NCBI GenBank assembly: GCA_032718475.1
Contig: JAUCBJ010006646.1
Span: forward strand, 1 to 64,000
DNA length: 64,000 nt
Direction: 5' to 3'
From: Nemertoderma westbladi
Lineage: Eukaryota > Xenacoelomorpha > Nemertodermatida > Nemertodermatidae
Shown here: in pieces, positions 55,496 to 64,000 of the stretch
Position numbering within the stretch: position 1 is the stretch's first letter
Layout: every line of letters begins with the position of its first letter
Position numbers and translations under genes: made by a program
The notes under the pieces: model-generated
Database searches by the model: none
Seen by the model: the letters and a program-made list of their open reading frames with translations, nothing else
What the model was told of the DNA's origin: nothing

Positions 55496-56085
55496 AAATG
55501 ATGTAAAGCAGATCAGCTGAAAAATATAAAAAATAAGAAAAATGCCATCAGAGCAGTAACGATTTATACGAAACGATACAGCGCTGCAAAGGAGACCGAT
55601 AGCTGACCTCTACTGTTCAACTGAAATGCCCATCTAGGTTATAAAAAATATGAGAAATAAAGAAGAGAAAAAAAAACTTGCATATCAGTCGGGGAGTGCA
55701 GAGTAACTATAGGTCCCTTCAACAATACAAAGCATAAATAATAAAGAAAAATAGTAAATCTAAAAATATAGAAGGTATGGGTCGAACACCAAAAATTAAA
55801 GTTTGGGGATAGTGCAGGCACTATAAATAGCAAGACACATTCAGCAATCAGTATCACACACACACCCAATACATACAGACAACATACACCTCAAGGTAAA
55901 TAACACAGAATGAGGGATATGGCATATTTAGCATTGATTTGTATATGAAGTATCACAAATATGCTAAAATTATCGGCAACAATAATCTGCTGCCTTCATC
56001 ACCTCGCAACTTGCAGTACGTGACACGGCTGTACCGCACCCTTCCCACCACCACTGCGGTTATTAGAATGAAAGAAAAGAAAGTG
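55496..56085. other. No gene seen
   Basis: AT-rich. A 76-codon minus-strand frame (55639-55869) is hydrophobic but has no supporting context. Confidence 0.4.
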
Positions 56086-57690
56086 TTAAGGGGGGGGTAC
56101 ACCCCCCCTCAGGTCAAAATTTTCATTTTTTGTTTTTTTATTTCATCTAGAGTAGAATTTAATGCGGATTTCAAATCTGGAAACGGCTTAGCGAGATCTC
56201 TTTTACTTCTCGAGTAATGGCTGGTTATCCGTCTGTATGTCTGTCTGTCTGTCCATCGAAATATTAAAAAGGGCATAAAATAAGCAATCTGAAATGTTTA
56301 CTGGTAGGATTTTTCTTAATGTCGATGTCTGTTTTAATATTTGGAATTATCTAATCACTATGTCTGTATCTCAGTCTGTCTCTCAGTTTGTCTGTCTGTT
56401 TGTATGTCTGTCTGTCTGTCAACATGTCCGTCAAATTTTAATTAATATATATTTAATAGATATTTGTGAGTGTTGTATTACATATTGAACAGTTGTCTAA
56501 TGGACTAGTTGTCTACTAGTAATAACAAATGTGAACCATCATATAACAATAGCTAGTAATAATTATTCTGGGAAACAACCATAAACTTATTTTTTTTAAA
56601 TTCCGCAGGCTCTGAGAATAATTCACGTGCTGCGCGAAGTCTTCATGTGCAGCATGAACTTTTCATGTGCCGCATGAAGGCTTCTCATTCTGATCAAAAA
56701 GCTTTCCGAGGTGCTCAATTAATTAACGTGCTTTATGAAGAATTTAAGTTGTACGTGAAACCTTCACCTGCTGTGCAAATGTCTCACGTGCTGCGCGAAG
56801 GTTTCACGTACTGCGCAAAGCTTAATGTTCTGTGTAAAGGCTTATTATAAAATTATGTGGAAATTTTTATATAATTTTGAATGTTTCTTAAGGTTATCTC
56901 ATTATTCCATGACTATTTATTACTAAATGACGAAATAGTATGCGATCAAATCAATACGCCAAAATGTAATTTGTTCACGTGCTGCGCGAATTGGTTTTTG
57001 GCAAGCACTCTAAAATTATTTTAACAGGTTGTTAAAAGTGGGTAGGGGTTTTTTTGAACCAAATCCATTGAGAAATCACAAAATATGGATAGGGGATAAC
57101 CAATCGGAAAAGAAAAGGAGATACCAGTACTGAAAATAGCGGGAACATTTGAAATATATTGTTCTTAAACTTTAAATGCGTTTATCTCGGAATTGTATTT
57201 TTCACATTCAAAATACTACTACTCAGCCATTTCTTAACCAATTTTCGAAATTTTTTTTTTGTTTGATTTCTTTTCGGGTTTTGATCAAAAGTTATCGGTT
57301 AAAATTTTGAATTGTGCCATATTAATTTCTTGAAATTAGTTAATATCCATTAAGTAATAATTAATATTAGTTAATAATATTTAAAAAATATTTAAGACCT
57401 AAATAAAAAATGTAACCGATAAGTTTTGTGGAGCCGAGGATGCTGATTCAGAAAAACCAAGTTTCGAAAATTTTCGCCCAAAATTGTGAGACTAGTAGTG
57501 TTTTTAGTGAAATTAACAATTTCGGTGGTGGCCGCTAGAGGGCGACGCAAATTTGAAAAAAAAATTTTTGAACCCAATCTTTGGCCATATGTTAATCCCC
57601 CGAAAGGTATAAAATATACAAAATTACACATAAGCAGAATTTATAGCCATTTGCAAAAAAGGTCCATAGGGGGGTGTACCCCCCCCTTAA
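56086..57690. mobile_element. TTAA-flanked non-autonomous DNA element (1.6 kb)
   Basis: Left end TTAA (56086-56089) then ggggggggtacacccccc; right end ggggggtgtacccccccc then TTAA (57687-57690). The ends are inverted copies, each itself partly palindromic around GTAC. A TTAA duplication is characteristic of piggyBac and Kolobok-type elements. The interior has gtctgtctgtc runs (56230-56420), a cacgtgctgcgcgaag repeat and no transposase. Confidence 0.72.
56610..56845. repeat. Degenerate ttcacgtgctgcgcgaag repeat
   Basis: Roughly ten diverged copies of a 17-20-bp motif alternating between cacgtgctgcgcgaag, catgtgccgcatgaag and cacgtactgcgcaaag forms. A further copy lies at 56975. It belongs to the TTAA element. 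Confidence 0.65.
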
Positions 57691-57974
57691 TACGTGCCAG
57701 AATGATGTACATTATAATGTTGGTTTATAATAGATTTACCGGTACAAATAAGTTTCCTGGTTAGAATGTTATTTGTTTGTTACAGAAGCATACCTGAATG
57801 ACTATTACGTATAGATACTCACAAGTCGAGTCAGAACTGAACGAGCAGCTCAGTAAATTTATCGGATCGTAGAGTGTCCAGTATGTCGGAGACGTCGGGT
57901 ATTCCTGTCTTCCTGGATGTCTGAATGCGAGCAAATGTCGGTGCAGACACGATAATGTCGATAAGTGTAGATGG

Positions 57975-60291
57975 GTGGACAATTCAAATCAATATGTTCA
58001 TTTCCCCAGTAGGGGAAATATCATGTTAGATCTCTTACTTAGTACTGCTGATAATGATATTTTTAATGTTAATAGTCTACCAAACTTTGATAGCAGTGAC
58101 CACTCAGCGTTTAGTTTTAACTTTCGCTGTGCAGGGGCTGAGGAAAATATTCCAAACGGAACTCATTTCTGTTTCCGGAAGATGGACCTGCCGGGAATCA
58201 AGTCCCATTTACAATCTGTAAATTGGGAAAATATTACAAGTGATAATAATTCAGTTCAGTCATCTTGGGATATTTTTCACACGAAATGTTAAATAGTTTT
58301 GAACTTTTTGTGCCTAAGTATACTCCCAGTACAAACCAACGCAGACAGACACCCTCTGCACATACGTAAACTGCTTGTTAGAAAGCGACGCCTTTGGAGG
58401 AATAAAAATTTTGCCCCAAACGGCGCAGCTGTCTACCGTGAGCATAGTAAATGTTGTCCCGAGGCAATGAGAGAGTTTCGTTGCAAGAAATAATTAAACG
58501 TATTAAACAGTGGAGATCGAAATGCGTTTTACAAGTACGTAAAAGACGATGACAAATGTCAGTGCCTCATTGAGCAATATTCATCTGTGGGAGTCGAGGA
58601 TAATAACTGTTGCCCCGTTGTAGATCGTGCTACAGATTCTGTATTTTCTAATGTTAATTTTTCACGGAGTAAAGTTATAAAGGTATTGAGCAAATTACCC
58701 GCGAAATACAGTCACTGCCCAGACGGTATCCCAGCAGCAATATTGAAACTATTGAGATGTGAACTTGCACAACCACTTAGTCACCTTTTTCAACTTTCAA
58801 TGGATTCTGGTGAAATTCCAGCGATTTGGAAATGTGCTGACATAATTCCATGCTTCAAAAAGGGTAAACGCTCCATACCAGCTAATTATCGGCCTATTTC
58901 ACTTACATCGGCAGTATGCCGATTATTTGAACGTATATTGGTACTTGAATTAGTTGAATATTTGTTAAATAACAATCTTTTATCTAAGCAACAATTTGGT
59001 TTCTTGAGAAATCGCAGCACGGTTTTGCAATTACTCGATTGCACTTTTCATTGGTCAAATAGTGTAAATAGACACGAATTTACGGATGTTATATATATTG
59101 ATTACTCGAAAGCGTTCGATAGTGTAGTAGTAAGTAAGTTACTAGTTAAACTAGAGTCACTTGGTGTAACAGGGAACGTCCTCCGCTGGTTCGAGTGCTT
59201 TTTATTTGATCGCATTCAACGAGTAAAAATTCGCAATCGTTTTTTGACAATATCAGCGCGTTAAGTCAGGCGTCCCTCAAGGTTCATGTAGCGGGCCGTT
59301 GTTATTCCTCATTTTTGTAAATGACTTACCACATATTTTTAGTAATGCTATAAGTGCGCGATTATTTGCAGATGATACTAAACTCTTTTCTTCATTTAAT
59401 TGTAGTGATGATCGTAGCGTTTTGCAGTCAGATCTTGATTTATTTGCAAATTGGTCGAAGACATGGCAGTTGAATATTGCAGAAGAGAAGTGCAAAGTAT
59501 TATCGATAGGAAACTGTACAAATAAATCCAATTATTACATAAATCAAGATCTCTTAGCAGATGTCCATTGCCACCGCGATTTGGGTGTCGAATTGGGCAA
59601 TAAACTATATTTTCAAATACATATAGATAATATAGTCTCGAAGTGCTATAAAACAATAAATTTATTATTCCGGTGCTTTACAACTAAAGATATGAACGCT
59701 ATTTTATTTGCTTACAAAGTGTATGCCAGACCTATTGTAGAATATGCTAGTTCAAAATGGAATCCGTTTATTAAAAGTAGGCCGTTCATTGGGCTATGTG
59801 ATAAGCTAGAATCGGTACAGCGCTATTTTACACGACGGTTATTTATGCGGTGCAATCTTGATAAAAATAAACCATGCCCCGGTTGGCTACAATATTTGAA
59901 GCGAGAACCACTTGAACTGCGCCGTATACATATAGATATAATTTTAGTGTATAAAATATTTAATGGTAATATAATAATAATAATATATAATAATATTAAT
60001 AATAATATATATTTAATTTAATTTATTTAATGGTTTTAATAAATATTCGTGCTACCGATATTTTTCAAACAGTTTCGCCTGTGCGGGCGACGCGCGGTCA
60101 TCCATATAAGCTGCAACAGCTATCGTGTCGATCAGTTTGCTATTCAAAATGTATTTAATAATCGTATTGTACAAGCTTGGAACTCTCTACCATCCGATTC
60201 TACTTCGTTAAATATGTTTAAGGCTGGTGTACCTACTGTACTCGTTTTATGTAGCACATTAGTACAAGTCAATGTGTCAATATTTAGATAA
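57975..60291 (+). pseudogene. CR1/L2-type LINE, endonuclease end to RT C-terminus, broken
   Basis: 57975-58292 carries the end of the endonuclease (IMLDLLLSTADNDIF ... DSSDHSAFSFNF, the SDH motif). 58587-59264 is RT: CPDGIPAAILKLL, ANYRPISLTSAVCRLFERI, QQFGFLRNRST and VIYIDYSKAFDSV. After a frame change, 59299-60021 has FLIFVNDLPHI, ARLFADDTKLFSSF (catalytic FADD) and WQLNIAEEKCKVLSIG. The C-terminal FNNRIVQAWNSLPSDST is at 60150-60210. Frame changes at about 58290, 58500, 59262 and 60020 make it non-functional. The minus-strand fragment at 55244 could be its inverted 5' part, but this is not proven. Confidence 0.87.
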
Positions 60292-60850
60292 TTTTACTTA
60301 ATTACAAATTCGTACTCAATAAATATATTACTTAATTTTAAGCCATAGCATAAGACGTTGTGTATATTTTATTTGAGTTTTTATTTGTAATTTTAAATCG
60401 ATGATTTTATTGTTCAATCGCTGCTATGACTGTGATGTCTCCGCGATATCCTAATAATATAATATAATATATAGTGTATTCGTTAAAAGTCTGGCAGTAT
60501 GCTAAAAATTGGGTGGGCTTACAGCTTTACCAGTACACACAGTATACTGCACATGTAGAAGGCATAGCAGAATCCCCTTAAGAGCGTAGGTGTGTGGATA
60601 GAGACTCATAGACTAGGGCTATGACCATCCATATTTATATCATAAACCCAGGTCATTAACAGCTCAACTCCAATTCATTTATTAATATCACCTGGCAGCA
60701 ATACTCGAGCTGAATATTTATTTATTTGTACTTTCCTCCTGTTTCACTCTAACATACTTGAGGCCGGTAGGTCCGCTGTTAGAGATAGGATATGCAACTT
60801 AAGACTGCCTGTTCAATAGAAGTGGATTAGGTGGGATAGTGAATGTCAGG
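60291..60850. other. No gene seen
   Basis: AT-rich 3' flank of the LINE, with no recognised structure. Confidence 0.4.
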
Positions 60851-60960
60851 GACAAGTGGCTGAACTGGTTAGCGCTACTGATGAGGCCTGATAGGCTGAA
60901 ACGTACGTATAGCGCTGGTTCAACCCCCGGTGACGCACTTTCTCATTTTTTCCATTTCTG
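60851..60960 (+). repeat. tRNA-like (SINE-type) unit carrying a hammerhead ribozyme
   Basis: An A-box-like TGGCTGAACTGG (60857-60868) and a B-box-like GGTTCAACCCC (60917-60927) are spaced 48 nt apart, as in a tRNA gene. A TTTTTT stretch at about 60950-60956 could end RNA polymerase III transcription, and an A-rich run follows. The region between the boxes is not an anticodon arm but a complete hammerhead ribozyme. I infer a SINE-like, self-cleaving polymerase III transcript. Confidence 0.7.
60871..60916 (+). ncRNA. Type I hammerhead ribozyme, complete core
   Basis: Stem I is AGCGCTA (60871-60877) with TAGCGCT (60910-60916), seven perfect pairs. The core CTGATGA is at 60878-60884. Stem II is GGCCT with AGGCT around a GAT loop. 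The core GAAA is at 60898-60901. Minimal stem III is made of A-C-G with C-G-T around TA. The cleavage-site base is A at 60909, giving a GUA triplet (NUH rule satisfied). Every conserved core position of the hammerhead family is present. Cleavage is predicted between 60909 and 60910. Confidence 0.85.
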
Positions 60961-61437
60961 AAAAAAAAACCTAATAGTACATCATAAACCCAGGACCCAG
61001 GCCCTACTAGGTCTTATATACAATAAATACGGATATATAGGTATGTAGATAAACTCTTAGTAATAGTTATCAGAAAGCCCTTAGGTGACTGCAGTGCAGA
61101 CGCTTCATTATTACCGCTGCGCTGTTGCAGTATACATTGCATGCACAAATGTGATTTTATATTATTATATTATGTTATATGGTATGAGATTGACTTTCTC
61201 TCTCCCATTCCATAGTAGCTATTACAATGAAGTATTCTTATAAATCGTTTCTCATTCTAGTTTATTGAAACCAGTAAATTATGTAACGGCTGGTATCCAA
61301 TGCACCTGTTTATTATGGCATTACGTGGTGGTTTATCAGTGCGTTACTTTGTTTTAAAAATCGAAGTATTTTTTTCTTATAAAATATTTCATCTATTGCG
61401 CATTGGCCACTGTAGGTTTGCGTTTTATTTTGTATAA
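60961..61437. other. No gene seen; upstream region of the fibrinogen-related gene
   Basis: AT-rich. It contains no recognisable exon and would be the promoter-proximal flank of the gene whose TATA box is at 61438. Confidence 0.4.
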
Positions 61438-61444
61438 TATAAAG
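61438..61444 (+). promoter_or_regulatory. TATA box of putative secreted-protein gene
   Basis: TATAAAG, 79-85 bp upstream of the ATG at 61523. Transcription would begin near 61470. Confidence 0.5.
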
Positions 61445-61522
61445 GACGGTTAATGTAATTCACAGTGAGAGAAAATTTTATTTCAGTTGTATAACAAATA
61501 ATTCGTTTACTGCAATTCTGAA

Positions 61523-61627
61523 ATGGTAAATGTAACTATTTTACTTTTGGCTTTGTCAGCACTTTTAGCTTTGGATTGCCATGGACAGAAAATCGGGGAC
61601 CCAAACAAATTGACTGAAAGAGATATT
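61523..61627 (+). CDS. Signal-peptide exon of a putative fibrinogen-related protein
   Basis: ATG at 61523 begins MVNVTILLLALSALLALDCH, a textbook signal peptide (hydrophobic core, cleavage likely after LALDCHG or nearby), then a short polar segment. A donor-like ATT|GTTAGT follows at 61628. Without splicing the frame stops at about 61657. The exon would join in phase 0 to the fibrinogen exon at 62274. Joining is inferred from phase only; a missing middle exon is possible. Confidence 0.5.
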
Positions 61628-62273
61628 GTTAGTGTTTTCTATATCGTAGAATTATAATATCTTTGTTGTGTAAGAATTTTTGTAGATCCACTGCAGGTTT
61701 AACAAACTACACATACCATAAATTACATCGATAGGATTGATGCAAATCGGAATTTAATTTCGAAGGGGGGGAGGGGGGATGTTTAATTTAAATGAATCCC
61801 CTACTAAAGTTAGTAGTATAATCAGTACAATCTCCAATCTCAACTCGGGCCCACCATCTTACAGCCTCAATCTGGCCTCCACCCGCCACACCCTCCCTCT
61901 ATGACCCAACAACAATATGTCCTCCACACCTTATCTTCTCTGTGTCACAACTCATATCTCTCCGCAGCATGCCCTTCTTGTAAAGTACCCAACAGCTTCA
62001 TATTATATCATGTGATATATATCATCATCAGAGTTTTATTTTATATTATCAAAATATTAATTATTCAGTTAATATAATTTATAATATTATTATACGTTTA
62101 GGTAGGTTCAATTTTTTTGTGAATTTTTAAGGAACATAATCTCATTAGTTTATCACCAATTGAATGCCTAAGTTTACCATGGGGGGGGGGGGGGTGGTGT
62201 TTTTTTGCAAATTTTTTGTTAATAACAAAACCCGAAATAAATTTCCCACAATTTGCAATATATTTTACTTCAG

Positions 62274-62440
62274 GGGGTAAAAATACAGCAAAGGATAGAA
62301 GGATCTACCGACTTATTTCGCAACTGGAGAGAAAATGACCGCGGATTTGAGGACCCAAATAGGGATTTCTATTTGGGTCTTGAGAAGATCTCCAAGCTCA
62401 GAAAAGGTGGAAAAGGTGAAGTTGAAATAACATTATTAAA
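62274..62440 (+). CDS. Fibrinogen C-terminal domain exon (FREP-like), partial
   Basis: After a clean acceptor (tattttacttcag at 62261-62273) the frame reads KIQQRIEGSTDLFRNWREND, then RGF and DFYLGLEKISKLRKGGKGEV. This follows the fibrinogen-domain signature (I/V-Q-RR-x-DGS-x-x-F-x-R-x-W, GF, G-E-F-W-L-G-x-E-K-I). Fibrinogen-related proteins are secreted lectins used in invertebrate immunity and development. The N-terminal Trp of the WTVIQRR motif is missing and the frame ends at 62468 without the rest of the domain. Thus either further exons lie beyond the microsatellite or this is a fragment. The 3' boundary is uncertain. Confidence 0.62.
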
Positions 62441-62514
62441 CGTTTTTTTGGGCTTCTTTGGCAATTAATAATTGTTACAAAACGGAGTTAAAATATTATA
62501 CATAATAAAATATA

Positions 62515-62735
62515 ATAATATTAATATTAATATTAATAATAATATTTTTTTATTTATTAATATATAAATATATTAATTATATAATTATATATTAATATAT
62601 AATAAATTAATTATATAATTATATATTAATATATAATATATTAATTATATATTAATATATAATATATTAATTATATAATTATATATTAATATATAATATA
62701 TTAATTATATATAAATATTATTAATTATTTATTAT
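62515..62735. repeat. AT-only degenerate tandem repeat
   Basis: Repeats of ttaattatataattatatat and similar, containing many TTAATTAA/ATATAT palindromes. No function is inferred. Confidence 0.85.
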
Positions 62736-62992
62736 ATCGTGTGCATTTAATATTCTATTATATCATGCCGATGCCGAGTTTTACGGAATGATGAAACGAG
62801 GGTCCAAATTGAGATAAAGGTACATAATTGGACGGATCCAGAACTGGATGTCCTTATTTCTCACACGTTTGTTTGTTTGTTAGTTTGTATATTGTTATGT
62901 TGCCTAGCAACAGTGAAATTAACTCTAGAATGACCGATAAATAATCGTAGAATTCACTCAATCAAAATTATGTTGACACCCCATAGGGAGCA

Positions 62993-64000
62993 TCTTGTTT
63001 GTTTGTTTGTTTGTTTGTTTGTTTGTTTGTTTGTTTGTTTGTTTGTTTGTTTGTTTGTTTGTTTGTTTGTTTGTTTGTTTGTTTGTTTGTTTGTTTGTTT
63101 GTTTGTTTGTTTGTTTGTTTGTTTGTTTGTTTGTTTGTTTGTTTGTTTGTTTGTTTGTTTGTTTGTTTGTTTGTTTGTTTGTTTGTTTGTTTGTTTGTTT
63201 GTTTGTTTGTTTGTTTGTTTGTTTGTTTGTTTGTTTGTTTGTTTGTTTGTTTGTTTGTTTGTTTGTTTGTTTGTTTGTTTGTTTGTTTGTTTGTTTGTTT
63301 GTTTGTTTGTTTGTTTGTTTGTTTGTTTGTTTGTTTGTTTGTTTGTTTGTTTGTTTGTTTGTTTGTTTGTTTGTTTGTTTGTTTGTTTGTTTGTTTGTTT
63401 GTTTGTTTGTTTGTTTGTTTGTTTGTTTGTTTGTTTGTTTGTTTGTTTGTTTGTTTGTTTGTTTGTTTGTTTGTTTGTTTGTTTGTTTGTTTGTTTGTTT
63501 GTTTGTTTGTTTGTTTGTTTGTTTGTTTGTTTGTTTGTTTGTTTGTTTGTTTGTTTGTTTGTTTGTTTGTTTGTTTGTTTGTTTGTTTGTTTGTTTGTTT
63601 GTTTGTTTGTTTGTTTGTTTGTTTGTTTGTTTGTTTGTTTGTTTGTTTGTTTGTTTGTTTGTTTGTTTGTTTGTTTGTTTGTTTGTTTGTTTGTTTGTTT
63701 GTTTGTTTGTTTGTTTGTTTGTTTGTTTGTTTGTTTGTTTGTTTGTTTGTTTGTTTGTTTGTTTGTTTGTTTGTTTGTTTGTTTGTTTGTTTGTTTGTTT
63801 GTTTGTTTGTTTGTTTGTTTGTTTGTTTGTTTGTTTGTTTGTTTGTTTGTTTGTTTGTTTGTTTGTTTGTTTGTTTGTTTGTTTGTTTGTTTGTTTGTTT
63901 GTTTGTTTGTTTGTTTGTTTGTTTGTTTGTTTGTTTGTTTGTTTGTTTGTTTGTTTGTTTGTTTGTTTGTTTGTTTGTTTGTTTGTTTGTTTGTTTGTTT
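62993..64000. repeat. (GTTT)n microsatellite, over 1 kb, running off the window
   Basis: Uninterrupted GTTT/TTTG repeats for about 1000 bp (some 250 units) with no visible interruption to the last base. The true length is unknown. Confidence 0.98.

Noticed and set aside
55244-60291. Interpretation of 55244-55495 (-) and 57975-60291 (+) as one twin-primed LINE insertion
   Set aside because: A 2.4-kb gap containing another element separates them, and the sequences cannot be shown to be from one copy.

Overview
The window is AT-rich, intron-bearing metazoan DNA, most likely from a marine invertebrate. Nothing in it looks bacterial: there are no operons, ribosome-binding sites or CRISPR arrays. 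The animal signs are a BEL/Pao LTR retrotransposon, a Penelope-like element (PLE), CR1/L2-type and other LINEs, tRNA-derived SINE remnants, and two exons of ordinary animal secreted-protein families (a TGF-beta-like cystine-knot ligand and a fibrinogen-related protein). The species cannot be named from the sequence.

Layout. 1-4142: a 22-bp repeat, then about 99 copies of a 41-bp satellite. 4.7-6.6 kb: SINE remnants, a 15-bp minisatellite, a (CATA)n microsatellite and a fold-back element with poly-C/poly-G arms. 7.4-14.3 kb: several broken LINE reverse transcriptase copies around a minus-strand terminal exon of a TGF-beta-like gene (13023-13423). 14.4-17.5 kb: a decayed Ty3/gypsy pol, a GAGCTGCAGCTC minisatellite and a terminal-inverted-repeat (TIR) element. 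20.5-25.7 kb: another LINE, a 1.24-kb TIR element and a 14-bp minisatellite.

26.0-54.7 kb is one nested retroelement complex. Tandem and inverted PLE copies form the outer layer. A very large BEL/Pao element (32229-51240, 19.0 kb, TSD agttt) sits in the short terminal repeat of the PLE. It has 2.19-kb LTRs, a coiled-coil gag, pol (protease, RT, RNase H, integrase) and an extra 3.7-kb coding region where env would lie. That region encodes no visible envelope protein; it encodes a protein with three CCHC zinc knuckles. A 1028-bp block holding the PLE flank plus the promoter half of the 5' LTR is present three times in tandem. A solo LTR of another family (52257-53329, TSD ggcgc) interrupts the inverted PLE copy.

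55-64 kb: a LINE endonuclease start with a 2A-like motif, a TTAA-flanked TIR element, a CR1/L2 LINE, a tRNA-like sequence with a complete hammerhead ribozyme in place of its anticodon arm (60851-60960), a fibrinogen-related gene fragment with a TATA box and signal-peptide exon, and a pure (GTTT)n array of more than 1 kb running off the window.

The best candidates for something undescribed are: (a) the BEL element's zinc-knuckle third ORF; (b) a family of about eight hairpins built on CCAAACCCGCGGGTTTGG, scattered through that element in all three codon phases and in non-coding parts, with different but self-complementary outer stems; (c) the tRNA/hammerhead chimera; and (d) the excess of GTAAGT splice-donor strings on the sense strand of gag-pol.
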